Source: Deltaproteobacteria bacterium
Lineage (GTDB): Bacteria; Myxococcota_A; Polyangia; Polyangiales; Houyiibacteriaceae
DNA length: 6,273 bases
Assembly (NCBI GenBank): GCA_019309605.1
Contig: JAFDFW010000203.1
Span: forward strand, 1-6,273
Direction: 5' to 3'
Shown here in pieces: positions 1 to 5,551 of the stretch. Each line of letters begins with the position of its first letter. Position 1 is the stretch's first letter. The notes below the pieces were generated by a model. It worked only from the letters and a program-made list of their open reading frames with translations. It did no database searches and was not told where the DNA came from. A program made the position numbers and the translations under genes.

Positions 1-410
1 GGGGCTTCTTCGATGTGAATGTAGTGAAGCTGAATGTCTTGCCGCGTCGTGACGTGCAGGATCGAATCGGAGTTCTCTTCGGCGAGCTCGCTCAACACCT
101 CGAGCTGCTCGACGGTGAGCTTCCCGAACGGAACCTTGATGCGCATCATGCCCGGCGCGTCCCACACCGTGTCCGGCCCTTTGGTCAGGTCGCCGCAGGG
201 GAAGGTCAGCGTCTTCTGACCGGTCCCGTCGTCACGAAGACCGTTGTCGTATCGCTGCCCGTACACACCTCGGCGAAGCCGGGTCTCGGCGAAGATCTTG
301 TCGTCGAGCTTGCCTTGCATCTTGAGCTCGATCTGACCCTCGAAGAGGTCCACCTCGCCTGCGAGTTGGTCCGGGATCCGATCACCAAGCTGTTCTTTCC
401 ACGAAGTCAT
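1..410 (-). CDS. Nitrite/sulfite reductase (ferredoxin-type), N-terminal part, cut by window edge
   Basis: The minus strand is open from an ATG at 408-410 to the left edge, giving 136 codons with no stop. The protein begins MTSWKEQLGDRIPDQ and carries RRGVYGQRYDNG (residues 46-57), MRIKVPFGKLT (89-99) and HVTTRQDIQLH (119-129). These match the N-terminal ferredoxin-like half-domain of the sirohaem / 4Fe-4S nitrite and sulfite reductase family, which reduces sulfite to sulfide or nitrite to ammonia in the cytoplasm. The four Cys that hold the [4Fe-4S]-sirohaem centre lie beyond the edge, so the substrate cannot be decided; an assimilatory sulfite reductase is my guess. An AGGAG sits 4 nt before the ATG and supports this start. 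There is no signal peptide. It is transcribed away from the tRNA gene, with a 246-bp intergenic region upstream. Confidence 0.88.
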   Translation of the reverse strand, partial: MTSWKEQLGDRIPDQLAGEVDLFEGQIELKMQGKLDDKIFAETRLRRGVYGQRYDNGLRDDGTGQKTLTFPCGDLTKGPDTVWDAPGMMRIKVPFGKLTVEQLEVLSELAEENSDSILHVTTRQDIQLHYIHIEEA

Positions 411-450
411 GATGCTCCTGTGCCCTGGACACCCAAGATGCGGCCGCAGG

Positions 451-460
451 GGGAGCTCCC
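451..460. promoter_or_regulatory. 10-bp perfect palindrome near the predicted reductase start site
   Basis: GGGAGCTCCC is a perfect palindrome just downstream of the candidate -10 element, at about the expected transcription start of the reductase gene. A dimeric regulator could bind here, since assimilatory sulfur and nitrogen genes are often regulated. The palindrome is short and GC-rich, so chance is a real alternative. Confidence 0.2.
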
Positions 461-493
461 ACTATTCCCCAGTTTTCCGCAGGGTCAAGTCAA
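461..493 (-). promoter_or_regulatory. Candidate promoter of the nitrite/sulfite reductase gene
   Basis: Read on the minus strand, TTGACC (483-488) and AATAGT (461-466) are separated by 16 bp; an overlapping TTGACT lies at 488-493. They sit about 50-80 bp upstream of the reductase ATG, in the AT-rich intergenic region. The match to a sigma-70 consensus is only moderate, and myxobacterial promoters are poorly predicted by this consensus. Confidence 0.3.
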
Positions 494-590
494 CAATCGT
501 ACATTTCAGATATATCGGCTGGTTTTGTTGGGAAAAATCCGAAAATATACACGACCATAAAAGTAAAGATCATGACCGTGCAGCACTTGC

Positions 591-618
591 TTGCTGAGCG
601 AAGTCTTGCCGCTATAGT
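591..618 (+). promoter_or_regulatory. Candidate promoter of tRNA-Gln
   Basis: TTGCTG (591-596) and TATAGT (613-618) are 16 bp apart, and transcription would start near 625, about 30 nt before the tRNA. A short 5' leader removed by RNase P fits. Between the -10 and the tRNA the sequence is GC-rich (GCCGCCGCCCGACCCCC), reminiscent of a stringent-type discriminator, although the placement is loose. Confidence 0.45.
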
Positions 619-656
619 GCCGCCGCCCGACCCCCAACGTAAGGTGTCGGGACCAT

Positions 657-730
657 TCGGGGATCGTCTAACGGCAGGACTCCAGTTTCTGGTACTGGCT
701 ATCTAGGTTCGAATCCTAGTCCCCGAGCCA
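657..730 (+). tRNA. tRNA-Gln (anticodon CUG)
   Basis: A full cloverleaf can be folded by eye. The acceptor stem TCGGGGA (657-663) pairs with TCCCCGA (720-726), followed by discriminator G727 and an encoded CCA (728-730). The D arm is GTC...GAC (666-680). The anticodon stem is CCAGT/ACTGG with loop TTCTGGT (687-693), so anticodon CTG is at 689-691 and reads CAG. The variable loop is CTAT, and the T arm is CTAGG-TTCGAAT-CCTAG (703-719). All stems pair fully, so the gene looks functional. A degenerate second tRNA 3' end starts within about 10 nt of its CCA, suggesting an ancestral tRNA-Gln / tRNA-Glu pair. Confidence 0.96.
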
Positions 731-734
731 GTTA

Positions 735-767
735 GCTGTTAAGAGTTCGATTCTCGCTGGGGTCACA
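735..767 (+). pseudogene. Decayed tRNA 3' end (tRNA-Glu-like)
   Basis: Bases 741-767 align to the tRNA-Glu 3' end at 3428-3455 with three mismatches in the T arm and acceptor plus a one-base loss in the CCA. The shared parts are GAGTTCGA, TCTCG and TGGGGTCAC. The segment GCTGTTAA (735-742) may be a worn version of GCCGGTAAC. Its T stem (AAGAG/CTCGC) pairs at only three of five positions and the CCA is reduced to CA, so it cannot be a functional tRNA. No 5' half is present; tRNA-Gln ends at 730. I read it as one end of a former integration into a tRNA-Glu gene, or as a worn second tRNA of the cluster. Confidence 0.6.
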
Positions 768-770
768 ACT

Positions 771-799
771 AGAATCCCTCGGTAACCCCGGGGGATTCT
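771..799 (+). terminator. Strong hairpin, probable tRNA-Gln terminator
   Basis: AGAATCCCTCGG (771-782) pairs with CCGGGGGATTCT (788-799) over 12 bp with one G-T pair, leaving loop TAACC. The following GCTTTAAG is only weakly U-rich. It lies just past the tRNA-Gln and its remnant. It may also stop transcripts arriving leftward from the sulfatase gene. Confidence 0.65.
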
Positions 800-917
800 G
801 CTTTAAGAAAGTCGGAATGTGTCCAGCCTCCACGAGGGGGGTGCTCGGCCAGCTTCTGAACGATCACATCTGTGAGTTGGGCTGCCTTCGTCTGCAGTTC
901 GTCGGGGCATGAGTGCG
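800..917. other. Gene-poor spacer, possible ORF remnant on the minus strand
   Basis: No confident gene is seen. On the minus strand one frame is open through this stretch to a TAG at 769-771. It encodes a soluble, helix-prone segment including DELQTKAAQLTDVIV and PPRGGWTHSDFLKAE. The frame is not that of the sulfatase, which stops at 918-920, and it has no start or ribosome site outside the sulfatase gene. It could be the end of a gene truncated by the sulfatase region, or chance. I do not recognise the segment. Confidence 0.25.
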
Positions 918-3095
918 CTAGCGCTGCGCGCCACCGCCCAACGTGCGAACCAAGGTTTGAAATCTGGGTTCCGCCGCCAGCGGGCGCAAGCACGCATCGC
1001 CTTGCAGCGTCGACACATCGGCAAAGCCCTTGGCAGCGGCGGCTTCCAGGGCGCGGAGCGCTGCCTCGACGTCGCCTTGCTGTGACTCCGCACAGGCGAG
1101 GCGATAGAGCGGCTGCCACTGCCTTGGGTCCGACGCGCTCGCGCGACGCAGATGTTGCTCGGCGCCGTGCGGATCTCCAAGTCGAAGTGCGCAAACCCCC
1201 GCCCTCAGTGACGCCATATAGGTGTAGTTCCCAGACTCGACTAAGAGGGTTTTTTCATACCAACTTCGGGCTTCGGCAAGCTCGTTCTTGTGGAAGTAGA
1301 GCTCTGCGAGCTGCAGATAGGCTTTCGCGCGCTTTGGGTCCGCTTCGACCGCTCTTTTGTACCAGCGGACCGCCTCGTCCCGCCGGCCCTCGCGCAAATT
1401 GAGCTTCCCCATGGCTAGGTTCGCGTCGACCAAGTCCGGCAGTAGCTCGAGGGCCTGTGCATAGTGACCCCGAGCGCTCTCGTTCCGACCTTGCGAGAAG
1501 TCGATGTCGCCAAGCCGAAGGTAGACCTTGGGCTGCTTTGGCTGGAGGGAGAGAGACTTGAGGAAAGCCTCCCGCGCGCCCTCGAGATCACCCGTCTGCT
1601 GTACACATTCGCCGAGTATGTTCCAAGCGTGAATGTAGCCCGGCAAACGCTTCACCACTGCGCGCGCGAGGGTCGCGCAGTCGCCGGCGGGAAGGCCAGT
1701 GCCTTTACGGACCTCGTTGACGATCTGGATGCCGTCTTTGGGGTCGATGCCCCCGAAGTCTTCGGGGGCGCCAGAGTCACCCATGTAGCCAAGCGCCTGG
1801 AGCATCGCGACGGTCTGCGGGTCGAGCGGGCTCGCCTCTGCGACTGAGGCAAAGCGCTTGCTATCTTCGATGACCCCGGTCAGTGCAGATTCGAGCTCGA
1901 GCGCCCGAGCTTTGGCTGCGCCAGAGCCGCCGCCCTCCAAGAGATTGCGCAGCTCACCGGGGTCCGTTCTCCGGTCATAGAGCTCGGGGCGGGGCGCACG
2001 GATGTAGGTCCATGCGTCTTGTCGCACCCCTTCGAGGTGCGCCATGCCGAGGATCAGCTTCGGATAAAATGATTCCGAGTATTGAACCGGCGATGCGGAA
2101 GGGGGACCGCCTGCCAAGGCCTCGCTGAGATCGGCGCCTTGCGTCTCACCCGACTTCTTCCCGGCAAGACTCAGAATCGTCGGCATGATGTCCACGCTTC
2201 GGGCCGGGCCGTCGAAGACTCTGCCGGCGGGGAGCTTGCGGGGGTAGCGGAAGATCAACGGCACGCGTTGGGTGGCTTCGTAGATGAACATCGCGTGCGT
2301 GGCTTCTTGATGCTCGCCGAGGTTCTCTCCGTGGTCCGATGTGAAGACGAGGATCGTGTCATCGAGAACCCCATCTTCCTCCAACGCTTTGACGAGTCTG
2401 CCTACTTGTCGATCGGCGCTCGCGATCTCTCCGTCGTAGGGCGTTGCCGCAAGCTTGGCGTCGGCCTCGGGCGGCTCATATGGCGCGTGCGGGTCGAAGA
2501 GATGCACCCACAGAAAGAGCGGAGAAGCGGAAGCCGGCTCTGTGCGCTTGTCGAGCCAACTGAGCACCCGGTCCATCGTCTGTTCCCCAGAACGCTCCTG
2601 CATCTGGGTGAGTGCGTCCTTCGCCTCGCCCGAAAGGTCATCCTCATAGCCGTCGAAGCCTTGGTCCAGGTTGAAGCGGTGGTGCAGCACGTCTGAGGAC
2701 ACGAACGCTTGCGTCTGGTAGCCCTCGGCTTTGAGAACCTCCGCGAGTGTCTGGACGCTATCCGGAACCCGGAACACCCCGTTTCCGCGAACGCTGTGTG
2801 CGGGCGGCTCGAGGCCAGTCAAGATCGACGTGTGCGACGGAAGCGTGAGCGGAGTCGGGGCGATCGCACGTTCGACGCGGACTCCTTCATCCGCGAAACG
2901 GTCGGTGTGAGGCGTGCGTGCGCGCTCGTATCCGTAACAACCGAGGTGGTCGGCCCTCAGTGTGTCGACCGTGATGAGGAGCACATTCGGAGGGGAAGCC
3001 GGTGCCTTGGCGGTGTCCGGTTCGGGTGCGCGCCTACAAGCGGTCGACATGCCAAGCGATATCGTGAGGGCGAAGGCGAGCGTCTTCGGAGACAT
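918..3095 (-). CDS. Sulfatase/alkaline-phosphatase superfamily enzyme with C-terminal TPRs, probable lipoprotein
   Basis: The protein has 725 residues. The N-terminus MSPKTLAFALTISLGMSTAC is a signal sequence with Cys20 in a weak lipobox, followed by a Pro/Ala-rich linker, so it is probably exported and lipid-anchored. Residues 37 to about 400 are a PF00884-type domain: ITVDTLRADHLGCYGY (41-56, metal-binding Asp44), TPLTLPSHTSILTG (81-94), HLFDPHAPYEPP (198-209) and FTSDHGENLGEH (251-262, metal ligands Asp254/His255). The nucleophile position is Thr84, in TLPSH, instead of the Cys/Ser of the C/S-x-P-S-R sulfatase signature. A formylglycine sulfatase is therefore unlikely, and a phosphoester or phosphoglycerol-type hydrolase or transferase is equally possible. 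From residue 487 to about 690 there are about five to six 34-residue TPRs for protein contacts. The ATG at 3093-3095 has only a weak upstream GGGA. The substrate is unknown. The gene stands alone between the two tRNA 3' fragments. Confidence 0.9.
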   Translation of the reverse strand: MSPKTLAFALTISLGMSTACRRAPEPDTAKAPASPPNVLLITVDTLRADHLGCYGYERARTPHTDRFADEGVRVERAIAPTPLTLPSHTSILTGLEPPAHSVRGNGVFRVPDSVQTLAEVLKAEGYQTQAFVSSDVLHHRFNLDQGFDGYEDDLSGEAKDALTQMQERSGEQTMDRVLSWLDKRTEPASASPLFLWVHLFDPHAPYEPPEADAKLAATPYDGEIASADRQVGRLVKALEEDGVLDDTILVFTSDHGENLGEHQEATHAMFIYEATQRVPLIFRYPRKLPAGRVFDGPARSVDIMPTILSLAGKKSGETQGADLSEALAGGPPSASPVQYSESFYPKLILGMAHLEGVRQDAWTYIRAPRPELYDRRTDPGELRNLLEGGGSGAAKARALELESALTGVIEDSKRFASVAEASPLDPQTVAMLQALGYMGDSGAPEDFGGIDPKDGIQIVNEVRKGTGLPAGDCATLARAVVKRLPGYIHAWNILGECVQQTGDLEGAREAFLKSLSLQPKQPKVYLRLGDIDFSQGRNESARGHYAQALELLPDLVDANLAMGKLNLREGRRDEAVRWYKRAVEADPKRAKAYLQLAELYFHKNELAEARSWYEKTLLVESGNYTYMASLRAGVCALRLGDPHGAEQHLRRASASDPRQWQPLYRLACAESQQGDVEAALRALEAAAAKGFADVSTLQGDACLRPLAAEPRFQTLVRTLGGGAQR

Positions 3096-3177
3096 ATCCC
3101 AGAAGCCTATAAGACCAGCGGTGTCGGGTCACGGGGTTTCAAGGGATCGAGGCCGAGACCATTCGAGGTGCGGCTCA

Positions 3178-3399
3178 GTTGACGTGGAACACGTCGTGCG
3201 CCTCATGGGCCACGGCTCCAGCCGAATGGTGCGACGGGTCTATGCCCACCTCGACGACGCCACGTTCGAGCGTGCGATCGAGCACCTGGAGGCCAGCGTA
3301 CAGATAACGTACAAGGACCGGCTGGTGAGGCTCGAAAACTACGAGAAGAAAGCGGACGCATCGGAACCCCGATCGCCAAAAAACGCTTACCAGAAATGA
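3178..3399 (+). pseudogene. Tyrosine recombinase (phage-type integrase), C-terminal remnant
   Basis: The plus strand from 3178 to the TGA at 3397-3399 encodes VDVEHVVRLMGHGSSRMVRR, VYAHLDDATF, then a charged tail. This is the catalytic C-terminus of a tyrosine recombinase: the conserved LxGH His at 3211-3213 and the nucleophile Tyr at 3241-3243 in VYAHL are present. The HxxR box, the first catalytic Arg, the core-binding domain and the start are all missing. The same frame continues upstream only through sequence antisense to the sulfatase gene and shows no integrase likeness there. The gene was therefore cut near 3170-3178, probably by the event that placed the sulfatase region beside it. 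It ends 7 bp before the tRNA-Glu fragment, the usual int/att arrangement of a tRNA-integrating element. Confidence 0.82.
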
Positions 3400-3406
3400 T
3401 TTGTGA

Positions 3407-3455
3407 CCCGCCTCTCACGCCGGTAACACGAGTTCGAATCTCGTTGGGGTCACCA
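3407..3455 (+). pseudogene. 3' half of tRNA-Glu (anticodon CUC), probable attachment-site relic
   Basis: From the anticodon stem onward this reads as tRNA-Glu: stem CCCGC (3407-3411), loop CTCTCAC with anticodon CTC at 3414-3416, 3' stem GCCGG (3419-3423), variable loop TAAC, T arm ACGAG-TTCGAAT-CTCGT (3428-3444), acceptor strand TGGGGTC (3445-3451), discriminator A and CCA (3453-3455). The T arm pairs fully. The anticodon stem has one C-C clash at 3409, where an intact gene should carry G. There is no acceptor 5' strand or D arm upstream; the integrase stop codon comes instead. This is what a displaced chromosomal tRNA 3' half looks like after site-specific integration in the anticodon region. 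The native terminator follows directly. Confidence 0.85.
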
Positions 3456-3462
3456 ACATCAG

Positions 3463-3490
3463 AGCCCGTCTTCGGCCGGGCTTTGTCTTT
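3463..3490 (+). terminator. UUCG-tetraloop terminator of the tRNA-Glu relic
   Basis: AGCCCGTC (3463-3470), loop TTCG, GCCGGGCT (3475-3482) form a stem with one T-C mismatch closed by a C(UUCG)G tetraloop, followed by TTTGTCTTT. It sits 8 nt after the tRNA CCA and matches a Rho-independent terminator on the plus strand. The convergent beta-helix gene ends at 3494, so the hairpin also lies just past that gene, but no U-tract faces that way. Confidence 0.8.
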
Positions 3491-3493
3491 CAG

Positions 3494-5470
3494 CTAACGC
3501 CGACGCAAGCGTCGCCTGCGCGATAGAGCCAACGCGCAGCACAGGGCGAGCCACGCTGTCGAAGGCCGGAAGGGTGCGTCGCCGCCGACTGCGCAGCCGC
3601 CACCGCCATTACTCCCATCCGTTCCACCGGTACCGGAGTCACCGCCTGCTCCACCCATTCCGCCAGCACCGCCCGCACCGCCGGTCCCCGGGTCATCAGG
3701 ACACGGGGGGAAGCTCCCGATGAACGAGAAGCTCGTGGTGAACTCGTTGTTCTCGAAGCAGTTGCCATGGTCGTCGACTGTGAGCAACACAAGGTCGCCA
3801 GCGAACGATGCGAACGGATTGCCGGGCTCGATGTTCGTTCCGTTGTTGACGAGGTTGTTGTCCGCGACGCGATTGTTCTCGGCCTGCGCGTCCGCCAGGA
3901 ACTCGGGCGTGATCGTGGGATCGACAGTGCAGGCAAAGTCGGTTCCCAGAAAGGGAATGCAATAGTCGACGACACCGATCCCCACGAAATCGTTGTTCTC
4001 GACCAAGTTCCCCGAAGCATCCGAGTCGTCCACGCCCACGTAGAGGATGCCAATCCCGCTCGGAATCTCGGCGAGAATCGAACCTGGCCGGGCGGTGTTC
4101 GGCTTGTTGTTGTCGTGGAGCCAGTTGTTCTGAAGGTTGATGCGCTTGGCGCTATCTCTGTTGTCATAGATGTCCGGCAGGAGCAGGATGGCGGCGCCCA
4201 CCGTGCTGTCTCGGACCTCGTTGTCCATGACTAGGATGTCGTCGCTGTTCGAGACTTCGATGCCGTTGACGCTGTTTTCGATGAGGTTGTTGATGACGTC
4301 GACGTTCTCGGAGGTTTCGACCCAGAGTCCGCTATCCAAGGTCGAACCTGTCGAGTAGCTGTCGCGGATGACGCCGTTCGCCGATAGAACGGGGAAGATT
4401 CCGTAGTTCAGGTTGTCGATCGATTCGACGTCGCTGAACACGAAGCCGTCAACGTGCTCGGCGAAGAGACCGTTGTTCATGAAGCCCTGGACCGTGATGC
4501 CTTGGACCACGATGTCGTTAAGCCAGGCATCGGTCGCCTTCGGGATGATCTTCGGGACGTCCGGACGCAGAGGGAAGGGCGGCCCCATGTCGGTGTGACA
4601 GCCCATGCAGTCGGTCCGCTCGACCTCGGCTCCTTTGGGCTGGGCCTCGGCCGGAACCTCCGGCGGCACGATGACGATACCGTTGCGCTGATCGCCCGTG
4701 CTTCCGATGATCACGCGCTGCTCCGGGGTGGCCTCTTCCCATGGGGTGCTTTGCCCGATCAAGTGAATGCCGCTCTTGGTGATGTTGAGCCCGTTTGTCG
4801 GATTGCAGGGCTCTTCGTAGACGCCAACCTCAACGGTGATCACGGTGCCCTCTGCTGCCCGGTCAATCGCCTCCTGGATCGACTGGCCCGGCTTGACGAG
4901 GATCGTGCCTTCTCCGAACTGCTCGGGGGGAATCGTGAATTCACCCGGGCAGTCGCCGCCGGCACCGCCCATGCCGCCGGCGCCGCCCATGCCACCTGCG
5001 CCGCCCATGCCTGCCGGATCGTACGGCTCGAGGCCAGCGAACGGAGGCTGGTCGAACAGGTCAGCGGAATTGGTATAGACCGTGTTTACATCTGCCGCGG
5101 TCCAACCCGGCTGCGTGCTCGCCTCGATCTCGTCGAGGTAGGTGTACGTCCCAGGCACGTCGCTCACAGACTGGTTATTTTCGACGCATAGGATCGCGGC
5201 CTCCCAGGTCTCGCACCCCGGGGTGCCATGGACCAAGAAGATGTCCCACCCGTACTGGTTCCAGGAAGCGTCCCCGGGATCGGTGGCGTGACACACGGCG
5301 CATTGGGCGACGTCACTCGAGGCGGAAATGCCGCCGTAGAGAGTCTGCCAATCGTTCAGTGCTGGCCCGCGTGCGCTCGCAGGCGGCCGGCCGATCAAGA
5401 ACACAACAAGTGCCGTGCCCAGGACGAGCAAGCACGACGTTCGTAGCTTTGCGAAAACGGATGTACCCAT
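3494..5470 (-). CDS. Secreted beta-helix protein with two c-type haem motifs and MYXO-CTERM tail
   Basis: The protein has 658 residues from the ATG at 5468-5470, chosen because GGAG lies 6 nt upstream and a signal peptide follows at once (hydrophobic LLVLGTALVVFLIG, cleavage after ASA at residue 33). An upstream ATG at 5569 would add 33 residues without signal character. Order: CAVCH haem motif (57-61) in a small cytochrome-like segment; a GMGGAGG linker (154-172); a right-handed parallel beta-helix from about 186 to 600, opening with GQSIQEAIDRAAEGTVITV and rich in NN-ladder rungs (NNLIENSVNGIEVSNS, NNWLHDNN); a second motif CMGCH (288-292) interrupting the helix; a Gly-rich linker; then Cys626, a hydrophobic stretch (WLALCCALAL) and RRRRLRRR. 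The tail is a MYXO-CTERM sorting signal, implying surface anchoring after processing. NosD-like or polysaccharide-lyase-like helices bind or cut carbohydrate, but no catalytic site can be assigned. Haem attachment is inferred from CxxCH only. Confidence 0.85.
   Translation of the reverse strand: MGTSVFAKLRTSCLLVLGTALVVFLIGRPPASARGPALNDWQTLYGGISASSDVAQCAVCHATDPGDASWNQYGWDIFLVHGTPGCETWEAAILCVENNQSVSDVPGTYTYLDEIEASTQPGWTAADVNTVYTNSADLFDQPPFAGLEPYDPAGMGGAGGMGGAGGMGGAGGDCPGEFTIPPEQFGEGTILVKPGQSIQEAIDRAAEGTVITVEVGVYEEPCNPTNGLNITKSGIHLIGQSTPWEEATPEQRVIIGSTGDQRNGIVIVPPEVPAEAQPKGAEVERTDCMGCHTDMGPPFPLRPDVPKIIPKATDAWLNDIVVQGITVQGFMNNGLFAEHVDGFVFSDVESIDNLNYGIFPVLSANGVIRDSYSTGSTLDSGLWVETSENVDVINNLIENSVNGIEVSNSDDILVMDNEVRDSTVGAAILLLPDIYDNRDSAKRINLQNNWLHDNNKPNTARPGSILAEIPSGIGILYVGVDDSDASGNLVENNDFVGIGVVDYCIPFLGTDFACTVDPTITPEFLADAQAENNRVADNNLVNNGTNIEPGNPFASFAGDLVLLTVDDHGNCFENNEFTTSFSFIGSFPPCPDDPGTGGAGGAGGMGGAGGDSGTGGTDGSNGGGGCAVGGDAPFRPSTAWLALCCALALSRRRRLRRR
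4955..5008. repeat. Three 18-bp tandem repeats coding the Met-Gly-Gly-Ala-Gly-Gly linker
   Basis: Three head-to-tail copies of an 18-bp unit (4955-4972, 4973-4990, 4991-5008; consensus GCCGCCGGCGCCGCCCAT) lie inside the beta-helix gene and encode, on the minus strand, the linker after the first haem segment. The copies differ at a few bases. A similar but less regular Gly-rich stretch is coded near 3600-3690, before the sorting tail. Such arrays can change length by slippage. Confidence 0.9.
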
Positions 5471-5476
5471 GATCAA

Positions 5477-5480
5477 CTCC
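5477..5480 (-). promoter_or_regulatory. Ribosome binding site that decides the beta-helix protein start
   Basis: On the minus strand GGAG is followed by TTGATC and then the ATG at 5470. This good spacing, with the signal peptide immediately after, favours this start over the ATG at 5569. Confidence 0.6.
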
Positions 5481-5518
5481 AGAGCGCAGGGGGCAGATGA
5501 GCATGACGCGGTGCAGCG

Positions 5519-5534
5519 TTCAAAGGTGTTTGAA
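5519..5534. promoter_or_regulatory. Inverted repeat between divergent genes, candidate operator
   Basis: TTCAAA-GGTG-TTTGAA is a perfect 6-4-6 inverted repeat in the 81-bp gap between the beta-helix gene (leftward) and the MDR pseudogene (rightward). It is 17 bp upstream of the MDR ATG. TTGAA-containing half-sites also resemble -35 elements on both strands, so it could be part of a promoter instead of an operator. The MDR side is now a pseudogene, so any regulator may act only on the beta-helix gene. Confidence 0.35.
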
Positions 5535-5551
5535 ATTCCTATCAGCAGACG

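Larger units (their letters stand above)
731..3455. mobile_element. Possible remnant of an integrative element at a tRNA-Glu site
   Basis: The interval is bounded by two related tRNA 3' ends (741-767 and 3428-3455, same orientation), and an integrase stub lies inside next to the right-hand one. The only intact cargo is the sulfatase/TPR gene. Both repeat copies are incomplete and have diverged, and the integrase is dead, so any element is old and immobile. An alternative is that the repeats are two independently worn tRNA genes and the sulfatase gene is ordinary chromosomal content. Confidence 0.35.

Noticed and set aside
505..550. Imperfect dyad in the AT-rich region (ATATATCGG near 510-518 and CCGAAAATAT near 539-548)
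   Set aside because: The arms match poorly and are separated by about 20 bp of AT-rich sequence, where such pairs arise by chance.
15..560. Plus-strand 181-residue open frame across the reductase gene
   Set aside because: It is antisense to a clear nitrite/sulfite reductase N-terminus and shows no family likeness; it is a shadow of GC-rich coding sequence.
2962..3177. Upstream part of the open frame that contains the integrase stub
   Set aside because: This part is antisense to the start of the sulfatase gene and shows no integrase motifs; only 3178-3399 is kept as integrase.
3407..3455. Complete tRNA gene
   Set aside because: No acceptor 5' strand or D arm can be found upstream; the preceding bases are the integrase 3' end.
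4955..5008. CRISPR-like array
   Set aside because: The 18-bp units are adjacent without spacers and stay in frame as MGGAGG codons, so they are a protein linker repeat.
4454..5191. Plus-strand 245-residue open frame inside the beta-helix gene
   Set aside because: It is the antisense of the Gly-rich and beta-helix coding region; its Ala/His-rich repeats are by-products of the 18-bp array.
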